A stretch of 64,000 nt of DNA. Source: Populus alba (lineage: Eukaryota > Streptophyta > Magnoliopsida > Malpighiales > Salicaceae). The stretch spans positions 12,574,147-12,638,146 of the forward strand of contig NC_133297.1 in NCBI RefSeq assembly GCF_005239225.2, in the 5' to 3' direction. Each line of letters starts with the position of its first letter. The stretch's first letter is position 1. The notes beneath the pieces were generated by a model that saw only the letters and a program-made list of their open reading frames with translations, was not told the DNA's origin and did no database searches. Below are positions 12,470 to 24,200 of the stretch, in pieces. Position numbers and translations under genes: made by a program.

Positions 12470-15400
12470 CTACCTTGGAAAGAAGGCACGCGGCACCTGA
12501 TGTGGATAAGAAAATGTTAATCATTAGAAATAAAAATGTGGCGAGAACAAGATTTTACTTGATAATCCTCCAGAATCATTTGACGTATCTTCCTTGCAAG
12601 CACTTGGTGAACCATTAAAGCATAATCTGCAGGTATCAAGCAAGACTAGACACCAACTGCTGTATAAATAAATAAATAAACTAAGCAAATTTAGATACCA
12701 TGAATGAACAATTTATCTTGTACTAATAACCAGTTGAGCTGCAGCTATTTGCCAACTACTCACCAACAAGGTCAAGCCCCGCACCCTCTGGCTTCTCCCA
12801 GAGTGAAAAGTCTTCTCTCTCTCTAAGCCTGAAGAAGATAAAGTGCATGCTCTACATGATGGATGAAACTTCATTAGATATGATTAAAGAAGGATAAATC
12901 CAGCCAGAGGTCAATACTTTAATTCACAAACTGAGATTCTAACTAAGAATTTAAACACTGAAGTTTCCAGCATTCGCTGAAACAGAAAATGTATCATCTT
13001 AATATTGAAGTCCCGTTTTCAGAATCAGGTCCCATGTGGAATACTAAGCAATTTCGCCATCCACTAATCTGGCATGATTCTTACTGTTACTCAACTGCAT
13101 GTGTCATATACTACCCAAAAAGCAACCTAAAGGGCACACCAGAGCACCTTCACCAATTGCAGCTCACTAATTTAAACATACTTTGTTAAAATCATTCAAT
13201 CATCAAATCAGAAATGATCACCATTTCAGGCAGTATCTGAACTAAATTGTGTGCATACTTGGGTCGCCTTTTAAACCACATGTTTAAACAATAAAACCAT
13301 CCAATACTAACCATTTCGTTCAAACAGAACGACCTACAAAACTCTGTGGGTGCTCTCTCACTTATGAAAGGTCATGTTCAAAATCAGCAATTTTCAGTTC
13401 TCTATCATTCAAACAAAAATTCACGGCGGCGAAATACAATCTACCACTGCCCTTTTATTTTGACAGTTTCACCTGCATTAAAAGAGTATGGCAACACCAT
13501 TACAGAAGATTACACCTTACGTTGTGATTTTTAGACTCCAAGTTGGAATTTGCATGCTTGCAGACACACATAGATAAGAAACTAAATTTTATCAAGTCAC
13601 AGAAAGAAACACAGCAGCCTCCAAATCAATATGAATAAGCATTTCATCACATTGAGATGTATTAAACCACCTTTTGAGGAATATTGGTCATTTCAGCATA
13701 TCCAGTCAGGTTTTACGTACATAAATATTCCTCATCAAACAAAGGATGTGCGCATTTATTTCTTGACGTGCAGCGTGTTACAACTATATTTATGAACTAA
13801 ATAAAAACCAAGTTCGAAGAGAAATCCACGAAGAAACCCATACGCATGAAGCTTAAAGCTGTTGTTTTAATTATTTTTTTAGTTAATTTTGAATTTTAAT
13901 CATTATTTTTTTAATTAGTATTTAGGAATCCTAATGCTACATAAATTCTATTAATTAAATAAATTTTAATTAGGAATCATTTTCTATAAAGAATTTTAAA
14001 ACTAATATAAATAGAAGTATCTAGTTTATTTGAAGAATATAATCATTATTAAAACTTTTAATAAAATATAAGAGAGTTATCTTTAAATTTCTCTACTGTT
14101 TAGGTCTATAACACACCCACCTTGTCAGCTCCCTGCCAGGAAGCTATGAAAACAGAATTGTTTTAGAACATGAACTTTTACTAGAAATTAATCCAAAGAA
14201 AATTCTTCTCACTGAACACTGTTATTACTTGGAAGGACATTGTGTTTAAAAGGCAATCACATTACAGCTATGGTCCTACCTTCAAGATTTTTGCATCGAG
14301 TGGCTGTCCCTGAAACGCAGACCTGCATTCGTATGGTAGCAAACTCAAGACTTTTTACCATTACCAAACAATGGTCCCTAGTTTATAATGTTCACTTAGA
14401 ATTCTCAGGAACCCAAGAGCTTCATTTGTAGAATGAGAGTTAATCATACTACACGTGTTAAAAACTTCTGGTTCTTCTGTCCATAAAAAGACGCTGTTTC
14501 TAATGCAATAGCAAGATTTTTAGCTTAATGATATTAAACTGAAACTTGATAGCTGATATTCTTAAACACCATGTTAATAAACAACATTTATAATAGCCTA
14601 AATGTCTAAGAACATGAACTCAAAACAGCAACAGCAAAAGTGATGGTAATGATGATGTTCAAATATTGTATTCCACCATCACGCACAAAAAATGACTATT
14701 TTGTGAGCAGTTTAAAAAGTAAAAACAGCCTCGTGGTAGCCAAAATTTCCACCATTCAACTATCTGTCTAATCCCACCAAAATCCCAAATAATTGCATAC
14801 TTACAGCACAGATGCCTTCTTATTTATAGCTATCAGTTGCAAACTCTGTTATTATCTCTCAGAAGATTTAGGGTAGCATATGAAAGGATAAGTTGCTGAA
14901 CTAAAATAAAAATACTAGACAGCACAATGTTGTTGTCTCACAGAAGTTAATACAACCATTAAACAAATCACTGGAAAAACCCTAACTGACAAGATCTGCC
15001 CCAGCAAGCTGAGAAAATATTTTTAAGAGGGGAGGCAGGACATGTCACATCTAGTGAATGACAACTACTTGTATATCTCCCATGATGAAAGGACCTTAAA
15101 GAACTTGTCCATCATAATGAGAACCAGAGAAGAGAAGTGTAGTTGAACAGGAAAAAAAGGAAACACAGTTATTGAAGTAAAAACCCGCTACAACCAAGCC
15201 TCTGACCCTGGGATTGTGAACAAAACTCTGGGAATTTAGACTTCACTGAACACGGTTTGCAACAATCATTAGCCAATACTCAAAGGTAAACACTTGAAGC
15301 AAAAATATGTTGCTGGATCATCAAGCTGATACTAGATATTCAAACTTCAACTATGAAAAATACATGACAGGGGAAAAAAATATTGCCACAATATCTTTAA

Positions 15401-15554
15401 CCATAGGCAACGATAATTCTACAGTGTCAAAACAAAGCGATGGGGGACATTATTGTGACTATCCTAAGTTTACACAATATATGCAGACAGAGTAACAATT
15501 TCTCAATAGATACCCCTCCTAAATGATACACCAGTTCCAGAAGCAGCTTACCAT
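12470..15554 (-). CDS. Unidentified small multi-exon gene (about 88-89 aa)
   Basis: Six short minus-strand exons with good splice sites join into one open frame: 14845-14805, 14322-14280, 14143-14121, 12828-12764, 12626-12559 and 12496-12470. Phases agree at every junction (41+43+23+65+68+27 nt), giving 88 codons plus TAG. Recognisable pieces are SLQLIAINKKASVL, FQGQPLDAKILKLPGREL, REREDFSLWEKPEGAGLDLV, DYALMVHQVLARKIRQMI and a C-terminus ending VPRAFFPR. The protein looks soluble and helical, with no signal peptide or membrane segment visible. The start is uncertain. An ATG at 15554-15552 sits immediately before a strong GTAAGC donor and would join in frame to exon 14845, but that exon overlaps the likely 3' leader of the neighbouring trihelix gene, and another first exon cannot be excluded. 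I do not recognise the family. Consistent phase across five introns makes chance unlikely. Confidence 0.55.
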
Positions 15555-15620
15555 AAACACAAAATTGATTTGCTTGCAAGTCCAGTTGTTATGATGAACG
15601 AAAGCAACAGGACCAGACAA

Positions 15621-16964
15621 TCAATTAAAATCAGCACCCATTTCCTTGCGTTTCAACTCTAATGCCATCTGCTCATTCTCAAGTTTCATCCTCTCATTTT
15701 CCATCCTCAACTTTTCTAGTTCACGGTCTCTTTTCTTGCTAAATCTTTGCCACTTAAATCGCTGTTTTTCCAACTCCAACATCTCTTGTTGAATTTGCAG
15801 CTTCCGTTCTTCTAACTGAAGAGTGCGGGATTCCATCCACTGCTTCTGCAACCAAACTGCTCTTGAACTTTCAGTTGAGACTTGATTCATATCAACCTGG
15901 GCAGCCTGTGGATGATAAGAAGAAGACCCTTTATTAGGCTCCTGAGATGAATTCCCAAAACAAGCATCTTCATGGCCCTGGCCTTGTCTGGGCCTCTTTG
16001 CAGAACCCCCTAACACCCCATGTATGCCCCTGCAATCCCCATGTGAAGCATGATTCTCCTCAAATTCATCATGATCATCAGTTTCAATCTCTTGATCATC
16101 TTCATCAGGATCATCATGTTGGTGCCTCCTTGCATCATCATTATCATGATCATCTCTACTTCTTAGAGCCAACTGTAAGGAACGCTGCAAAGCTGGATCA
16201 TGAGGCAGGTGCAACCTATTTCCATTGTGATAGGAACACATTTCTTCATAGAAAAGATGCTTTGAGTTTAATATCTTCCTAACATCATCTTTCTCCTTTT
16301 CTGTTAAATAATCTATAACATCCAAAAGTGCAGGGTTTTCCACAACCTGACAAGAAGTGCCCCTCCCAAGCATATCATTGAGCCTTTTATACCTTTTATT
16401 AAGGTCATTGAATTTATCCTCACACTGCTGTGGAGAAACATGGAAGCCCCTTTCAGCCATGACTTTTGAAACTGATTTCCACTTTCCCTTTTTCTGCAAA
16501 ACTGTGAATTTCCTACGCATCCCACCACCACAATCTGAAGTCCCGTCCTCACCTATATAAGACACGGCAGTTATCAAGAGCCTAACCATCTTATCAGTCC
16601 ACTTGACACGCTGCCACGGCGTCCCCTTTTTCCCTGTGATTGCATCATTGTGACCATCAGCTCCTTCTTCAGTATAGCTTGGCTCATCTTCATCACTGAC
16701 TGAATTTTTTCCCCTATCTCCTTTATTGTAATCAGTCATGGAAATGTTTTGATCAGAGTTGTGCATGAACCCCATCGTGAGTGGAAAACCTTCTTCAACT
16801 GACGTGAGGGTCGAAGATCCTTGCCGATGGAGAGGGTGCTGGTGGTGGTGTATAGTGTGTGGATGCTGTGATTGATGATGAACTCTCATTGATCCTTGCA
16901 AGTCAAGGCCTCCAAAAGGAGCCCCGCCTGGAATCATACCTCCTTGTGACAAATTCCCTTCCAT
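15621..16964 (-). CDS. Single-domain trihelix transcription factor (At1g21200/At1g76870 type)
   Basis: An intronless 447-codon frame. The trihelix DNA-binding domain spans about residues 116-215, with the expected tryptophans in VKWTDKMVRLLITAV (W122) and KGKWKSVSKVMAERGF (W162), followed by CEDKFNDLNKRYKRLNDML. This is the long-loop form seen in the Arabidopsis At1g21200, At1g76870 and At3g10040 group (GT-gamma in some schemes, from memory). The N-terminus is His/Gly-rich. After the domain come a His/Asp-rich acidic stretch (about 270-310), a basic KRPRQG motif that may be a nuclear signal, and a long C-terminal coiled coil (about 370-443, rich in Glu, Lys, Leu and Met) likely used for dimerisation. 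The ATG at 16964-16962 opens the frame and gives a length typical of the group. A strong donor just after the stop (15551) suggests splicing in the 3' region. DNA targets are not inferable. Confidence 0.9.
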   Translation of the reverse strand: MEGNLSQGGMIPGGAPFGGLDLQGSMRVHHQSQHPHTIHHHQHPLHRQGSSTLTSVEEGFPLTMGFMHNSDQNISMTDYNKGDRGKNSVSDEDEPSYTEEGADGHNDAITGKKGTPWQRVKWTDKMVRLLITAVSYIGEDGTSDCGGGMRRKFTVLQKKGKWKSVSKVMAERGFHVSPQQCEDKFNDLNKRYKRLNDMLGRGTSCQVVENPALLDVIDYLTEKEKDDVRKILNSKHLFYEEMCSYHNGNRLHLPHDPALQRSLQLALRSRDDHDNDDARRHQHDDPDEDDQEIETDDHDEFEENHASHGDCRGIHGVLGGSAKRPRQGQGHEDACFGNSSQEPNKGSSSYHPQAAQVDMNQVSTESSRAVWLQKQWMESRTLQLEERKLQIQQEMLELEKQRFKWQRFSKKRDRELEKLRMENERMKLENEQMALELKRKEMGADFN

Positions 16965-17589
16965 GTTTTTTTCGACAACAATTTAGATCGCACCTATAAA
17001 CCCATTGCCCCCTTTTGAATCACCACCTTGGCTATGCAAAAAAAACAATTGATAACAGTATATGGTTTTCACCTCGAGGAAGCTAAAATAAAGCAAACCC
17101 AATTCTTATTTTTTTTCCTTCTTTAACTACCTAGATCATCAAGCACGAATCTTCAATTCGCAGAAGCCAAACAGAATCGTAAACCCATCTCCAGAACTCA
17201 AAAACTTCAGAAAAAAAACTGAAATATTCACCAAGATAACCACTTCCAAAATTCAAAATAATGAAATAAAAAAGCACCGGGGCATTCAAGAACAACAAAA
17301 CAAAACAAAAAAGAAAGCCATGCTTAAGTTTTATCAGAAGCAAAGCCACTTATCTGCGATAAGGAAAAAAAAAAAAAAAACCCGTGAAGCAACAGAGTAT
17401 GCTGTCCCAAAACCAAGTCGAGAATCCAGGACTTTAGATCTCAGAAGCCTCTCTCCTGTCTTTCTCGGAGTGTCATTGTTTACGATGCTACTACTATGCG
17501 TCCAGTTTGCACACAAAAAGTTTTAAGCAGGTTCAAAGAACTCAATTATACTTTGGGTATTATTTATTCGTGTCACAGTCAGCAATGTT

Positions 17590-17592
<3 letters not shown>

Positions 17593-17657
<65 letters not shown>
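17593..17657. repeat. (AT)n microsatellite, about 65 bp
   Basis: A perfect TA dinucleotide array of about 32 units. Translated frames of alternating Ile and Tyr across it are artefacts. Confidence 0.95.
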
Positions 17658-17661
<4 letters not shown>

Positions 17662-18879
17662 TTTGTTACTTGTCCATCAAATACGTGTTTATATAATATA
17701 TTTTTTCTTATAATTAAACCCAAAACGATAAAGTAGAAACAAAATATAAGATGATCGATGCCATAACCATGTGTCCTTTTTTATATTTTTTTTAAAAAGA
17801 GAGAGTAGAGCCAACAAAATTGTAAGCCATGCCACATAATTGGATCCTAAATATTTTAATCACAATTGGACATGCAACTTGGAGAAATTCATGGGCAGCC
17901 TCTTCTTTTTTAATACGAAATGACACAAAAGTGTTGAAAGATTGATGATTATACTCTTGTCTTCAGATGAATTACCAGTGGTCCAGTACCAAGGGAGGGA
18001 GGGACCGATTTGTGGGTGGTTCCTTTGTATTTTTCTTAACAATAAGAAAATAGATATAAGATCAAAATACGTTACTTTCGCTGGAAAAAAAAAATGTAAG
18101 AATACATAGAGGTCTTCTCAATAATCCTGTAGCTTGTGATTGACCATTCTTTTCTACTATTTGGAAAGGTGGAAGATAGCTGTTATTAGTATCTTTGAAA
18201 ATTTTAAATTTCTTTTATTTTTTTATTTCAAATTATTATTATTATTATGTTTTTAAATAGTTTTGATGGGATAATGATATTAAAAATAATTTTTTAAAAA
18301 ATAATATATAAATATATATTTGATTCAAATACATTTTAATTTATTAAAGTTACACAAATCTTCATATCTCATCCACATTTATTGGACGTACGAGAGACTT
18401 ATGCATCCAGTTTTTTAAGATCAACTCATGAACAATATATGTAAAGAAAAAAAATAGAGTTTCGCAAATAGTTTCTTAGATATACTATTTATTTATGTCG
18501 TCATAAAGTAGTTATGGTATAATTCAAAACACCTGGTTTTTGCCCCACGCTAGTACGAAGGTCACATCAAGAAAAGTTTGAAGGTGAGAATATTGTTTAT
18601 GCTGCAATAAGCTATTTGCTAATTTTATTAAATTCGATCTTGATTTTTTTTTTGACTTGGCTTGTTATTAAATAAGCTATTTGCTATTTGTATAGAATGT
18701 TTTTACATGACATAATTGACTTTATATGTCCAGATATTAGTGGGATAATTAATAAAATACATAATTTAATTTTTAAAAAATACATAATAACATTGCTTTT
18801 TTAATAAAACTAGTGACATATTATATTAACTTGATTTTCATAGTTTAAACCATCACACTTGTTAGTTGGATCATGGGTT

Positions 18880-19640
18880 CTATAAGGTTTGGACAAATTT
18901 ATTTTTTTTAACTATGTTTTACTTAATAATATAATAACAATAATAGACACTCGTAAAATTACATATCAATCAAATATTATGATGTGTTATTTGAAAACTA
19001 CAATAATCTTGTCAAAAATTAAAATAAATTATAAAACTCAATTCAAAATTAATCAAATGTTGAAGGATAAATTTTTTAAAAAAATCAAATAGAATTCAAT
19101 AAAAAAAAGAGAGAGGAAGATGAAGTTTTAAAATAAAGAAATTATCCACATATTGTTATTAAACTCAACTCAACAAGTCAAACTTTAAATCTTTCAACTT
19201 GATTCCTTACCTAATCCGAGTTTAGAATTAATCATGTAGGATTTGCCCCTATATAACATTGCAAGTCTAAAAGCAACCTAGACCATCGGTAGAAGTATGG
19301 TTTGGTTCTAAAAAAATTCAAGATGGTTTTTTTTCTTCAAATATTAAGAAAATAACATTATATCAACTCAAACTTCGAGGTATTACTCATCAAACTTGCA
19401 ATCCTAACCATGGACTCTATTGATCTTAATTACTTTATTTACTAAACTATTTTTTTTCTAATGATATGATAACAAAAACAAATTCTTGTTAAATTAAGCA
19501 TCAATTAAATACCATGATATTTGTTTGAGACTGCAATAACCTTATAAAAAATAAATTAAAATAAATTATAACAATTGATTCAAAATTAATAAAATATTAG
19601 TGAATGAAGTTGAAAGGAAAAAAATTAAAAGCATTTAATG
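18880..19640. repeat. Diverged tandem duplication, spacing about 545 bp
   Basis: A block at about 18895-19075 and one at about 19430-19620 share order and wording: an ACTTAATAATATAATAACAA-like start, a middle similar to CATATCAATCAAATATTATGA, then AAAATAAATTATAAAACTCA. They are too diverged for recent duplication and carry no coding sense. Confidence 0.6.
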
Positions 19641-19759
19641 GAGAGAATAGAAATCTAGAGAATATAATTTTAAAAAAATAAAAAAAATAAAATTTTATCC
19701 ACAGATAAAGACAAAAAAGAGAGAGAGAGGAGAGAAGTCCACCTCCCATCAACAACGAT

Positions 19760-20220
19760 GTTGGTGGGAAAAACCCAGCTTTTTTAAGTCCAGTTTGTTT
19801 TTATTTTTGTTGTTGAAAGTGTTTTTATAAAAAAAAATGTTTAATCTTGTTTTATATTATTTTTTAATATTTTTATATTGTTTTTACATGCTAATATAAA
19901 AAATAAAATTTTAAAAATAATAAAATATATATTATTTTAATACATTTACAAGTAAAAAATATTTTAAAAAACATATGTTACCATAACATGACTCTTAAAT
20001 GGTTTATTACGAACAATGAAGTTGGTGGGAAAACCCAACCTTTTCAAGCCCATTTGTTTTTTGTTGTTGAAAAAAAATATTTTTTATTTTAATTTTTTTA
20101 AAAAAATTTAGATATTTTGATGTGATGATATTAAAAATAATTTTTAAAAAAATAAAAAATATTTTAATTTATTTATAAGTGAAAAATACTTTAAAAAACA
20201 ACCAATATCACAATGTAAAA
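19760..20220. repeat. Two copies of an AT-rich repeat, spacing about 260 bp
   Basis: Both copies begin GTTGGTGGGAAAA followed by CCCA and TTTTTGTTGTTGAAA, then run into the AT-rich core ending near TACTTTAAAAAACA. They belong to the dispersed repeat family also seen near 20.8, 40.5, 43.0 and 55.1 kb. Confidence 0.6.
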
Positions 20221-20789
20221 CTCTCTTTAATATAGCTATTAATAATTATTTTAGCACAGCAGATAATTTTTAATTCAATTGCAATCTTTTTTTCATACAA
20301 TTAGGTTTAAAAATATCAAAACAAAAGGGAAAAAAGTTGGCTTGTTTTTTTTTAAAAAAAAGAGTTAAAAAGGCACCAAAGTAGAAAGAGAAAGAAATCG
20401 AAGGATCATTTTTTTTATATAAAAAATCAACAGAAAAATATGAGGTATTTCATTGTTCATATAAAAATTTTGCATAAAAAAAGGGTAAAGGGATCTCAAA
20501 ATTATTAGGGTTACTCCTTGAATAATTCTTCTTCTTGTTAATTTCTTCATTCCAATTCAGCTGCTATTATTGGAACGAGAATTCAACGTCCCAGCATTTT
20601 TACTCGGGAATAAAACAACAACAGCAGCATTTTTCTTTTGCAGTAACGATGTCAAACAAGGCATGCAAAACCCCTCGCGTTTTTTTCAAGCCAGCAGCCA
20701 AAGTTTAATAGTTTTCTTGTCAAAATAACTTTTCCAATACTACAAGCATGCTTTAGCAGCAAGGAAAAAAAAACAAGCGGCAATTTTTA

Positions 20790-20930
20790 TTTTTTAAAAA
20801 ATTAATTTTTATTTTTATTTTATTATTTTGATGTGTTGATATTAAAAATAAATTTAAAAAATAAAAAAATATTATTTTAATATATTTTAAAATAAAATAT
20901 ACTTTAAAAATAACAACTACCAAAATATCA
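20790..20930 (+). repeat. Copy of dispersed AT-rich MITE-like repeat
   Basis: Contains the family core TTTTGATGTGTTGATATTAA, then an AAATAAAAAAATATTATTTT-like stretch and a CTTTAAAAATAACAAC-like end. Termini here are not clear. Confidence 0.55.
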
Positions 20931-21031
20931 AATTCTATTGAAAACATTTCAATTTGTCACCTTATTTTTCTATTTCTTCTTCTTCTTTTTTTTTTTTCTT
21001 TTAAAAATAAAAAAATTACTTACGAGGATAC

Positions 21032-21060
21032 TGGGCCCGATTTGTAAGGCAATAAGCCCA
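21032..21060 (+). promoter_or_regulatory. Site II-like TGGGCC/AGCCCA pair upstream of LSM3
   Basis: TGGGCCC at 21032-21038 and AGCCCA (reverse of TGGGCT) at 21055-21060 lie about 180-200 bp before the LSM3 ATG. TGGGCY site II motifs are known TCP-bound elements of plant growth-related and housekeeping promoters. Function here is inferred from position. Confidence 0.5.
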
Positions 21061-21235
21061 AAAAGGAGATCGAGAAACCTGGAAGCATAGTGGGTGAAGG
21101 GCCGAAAGGCTACCCAATGAAACCCCAGAGAAAGAAGGATTAAAATCCTTTCAAAGAAAAAAACGGGCAGGCGCCCAAACATTAATTGGAGCGCTAGACC
21201 TAAAAAAAACACAGAGCGAGCTAGAAAGAAAAAGA

Positions 21236-24200
21236 ATGGCAAGCGAAGAAGAGAGTGCGGTAAAAGAGCCATTGGATCTCATCAGACTTAGCCTGGACGA
21301 GCGTATCTACGTCAAGCTCCGCTCTGATCGTGAACTTCGCGGAAAACTCCACGTATGAGTCTCTGCTCTCTTCTACATGTACCCCCATTTCTTTTTATTT
21401 ATTTATTTATTTATATACAACAATGTCGTTTTGGAGAATTTAATTACAAGAAACATAGATTCTCGATTCTTTTTAACGCCAACGGCATATTCTCAATTCT
21501 CGTTGTGTTGCTGCGTGGACTGTGGTGTTTCTCTTAGGGTTTTAGCTACATGTTGTAATCTGATTTTGCAGGCGTATGATCAGCATTTGAATATGATTCT
21601 TGGGGATGTTGAAGAAATTGTTACTACAGTAGAAATCGACGATGAAACATATGAAGAGATTGTTCGGGTATGTTATGATTTCACTTTTAAAAGCTTTTTT
21701 TCCCCTTAATGTTTGCTAGGTAGTAAACGCAGAACCTGCATGCCTCAGTGTCTAATATTGAATAAGTGGAAGGGATCTTATTATGGTGAGCATTGGAAAC
21801 TCGAATTGTTAACTCTAGGAATTTTATGGGAAGCAGCTATTATAGCGTAAAGATGATAGGATTCACTTAATATGTGATAGGATTCAAGATAATATTGACA
21901 GATTGTATAGCTAGAATCAAGGCAGTAGAATAGCTAATGCTTAGGCTATAAATCAGGAAATTGATATGTATAACGTCTTTGTGATTTACATGACACTATA
22001 ATATAAATACATCAAATCCAACCCTTAAGTGGTTGAGAGATTCTTCTGCTAAACCCTTTTCTTCTCTATTTCTCTACAATATTTTCTCCACTCTTTCATG
22101 GTATCAGAGCAAGACTGCGTATTCACCAATTAATTAACATCTCCCTCTTACAAAATGACCACTCCAGCGTCATCATCGTCCTCTGTCTCTCTCACTTCTT
22201 CCAATCTTCCCATCTCACTTGCTGCGTTAACAAACAATTTCTCAACCCATCTCAATTCTGATAATTATTTGCTCTGGCGAGATCAAATCACTCCTCTTCT
22301 CATCTGCAACGATCTCTATGGCCATATTGATGGCTCTGATCCGCCACCTTCAAAAACAATTATTAATGAGGGCGTCGTTACCCCAAATCCTGATTATACC
22401 CGTTGGTTCAAAATAGACCAACTTGTTGTGGGAGGAATCAAGAATACGCTGTCTTCAACCGCTTGCGCGGAGGTCCTCGGTAAACACGTTGCCAAAGATG
22501 TTTGGGACACACTTGAAACACTCTTTCATCAGCAAACTCTCTCTCGTGCTGATATTCTACATGATACTCTTCTTGATACATATAAGAATGATATGTCCAT
22601 TGAAGCCTACCTTGCCAAAATCAAAGGCATCGCAGACCAACTTGCTGCCATCAGCCAGCCTGTTCCAGACAGTGAACTGGTGAAAAGAACACTGCGTGGT
22701 CTCCCTCACACACTGGAATACCAGCCATTTGCCCAGGGTATTGCCAACAGACACACTCCAATCACCTTCACAGAGCTTCGTGCGCGACTTCTTGTTCATG
22801 AACAAGAGCTTGAGCGTATTCGTGGACGTGTAGCTCCACCACTGTCCTCACCCTCACATCATGCTTTTGTTACACAACAGCACTATCAGCAGTCCAGTAA
22901 TCCTCACCATGGAAACTATCGTCGATTTAATCGACCAAAACAAGGTACTGTGTCTCAAAATTTTGGGAATTCCTCTGCTAGCATACTTGGTCAGTACCCC
23001 ACTCAAAATTCTCCCTCTTTTGCTGATTTCTCTAATAAATCATTCAATAATAATGGGCAACATGGTAGAAATCGTTTCCAGAATGGAAACAATTATGGGA
23101 ATCGACCCCAATTTGGCAGATCACGCTATCGTGGTCGCTGCCAAATATGCAAACAGGAGGGACACTCAGCCTCCAATTGCAATTATCGTTACACACGGTC
23201 TGATTCCACCAATTCTGATAATTTATCTGCTCAGTTTGCTGGTGTTCATGTTTCTGACTTGACAACACCAACAGAGGGCACTCTTGATTGTGTATCTCCA
23301 CACTGGCTTGGAGATACCGGTGCCACAAATCATATGGCATCTAACACTGATTTGGTGCAGCAGCCTCTCCCCTTTAATGGCACTTCAGGTGTGTATGTTG
23401 GTAATGGTGCTTCTCTTTCTATTTCACATATCGGTAACTCATCAATTAATCTGGGTTCAAAATCATTATCTCTAAAGGATATTCTTGTGGTGCCGCAATT
23501 AAAGGAAAATCTTATATCTATTGCCAAACTCACCAAAGATAATTACTGTGTTTTTGCTTGCTTTCCATGGGGCTTTGTTATAAAGGATTTGGCAACCGGG
23601 GTGATACTCTTGAAGGGGCCAGTTAAAGACAATCTTTATCCAATACCAGCTCATGCACTGTCTGCAGCCTTTCGCAAATTATCATGCCATAGCGCAATTG
23701 CTCGCACTGCTAAAATTGCTCCGTGTTCAACATGGCACCGTCGACTTGGACATCCGGGTTCGAAGATATTGCAACAGTTGGTTACCAATAATTTAATTTT
23801 TACTTCGGATAAACTTTCTTCTATGATGTTTTGTGATGCTTGTCAAGCTGGTAAAAGCAAACATTTACCCTTTCATTTATCTGGAAGAATTTCTAGTCAT
23901 GTTTTGGAATTGGTACATTGTGATATTTGGGGACCCTCTCCTGTTATTACTGCATCTGGTTATCGGTATTACATTATTTTTGTTGATGACTACAGCAGAT
24001 TTTGTTGGCTTTATCCCTTGAAACAACGCTCGGATAGTCTTGCTTGTTTCACCAATTTCAAAAATATGGGTGAGAATCAATTTAATCAGCGTTTAAAATT
24101 ATTCCAATGTGATGGTGCTAAGGAATTGATTGAAGGACAGTTTCGTTCCTTCCTGGATGCTAATGGTATTTCTCTAAGGGTGTCTTGTCCTCATACTTCG

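Larger units (their letters stand above)
16965..21031. other. AT-rich spacer between trihelix gene and LSM3
   Basis: Contains the 5' leader and promoter of the minus-strand trihelix gene at its left end, then an AT microsatellite, diverged duplications and several copies of a dispersed AT-rich repeat. No gene is recognisable. Confidence 0.6.

Noticed and set aside
17496..17713. Frames reading alternating Ile and Tyr
   Set aside because: They simply translate the (AT)n microsatellite at 17593-17657.
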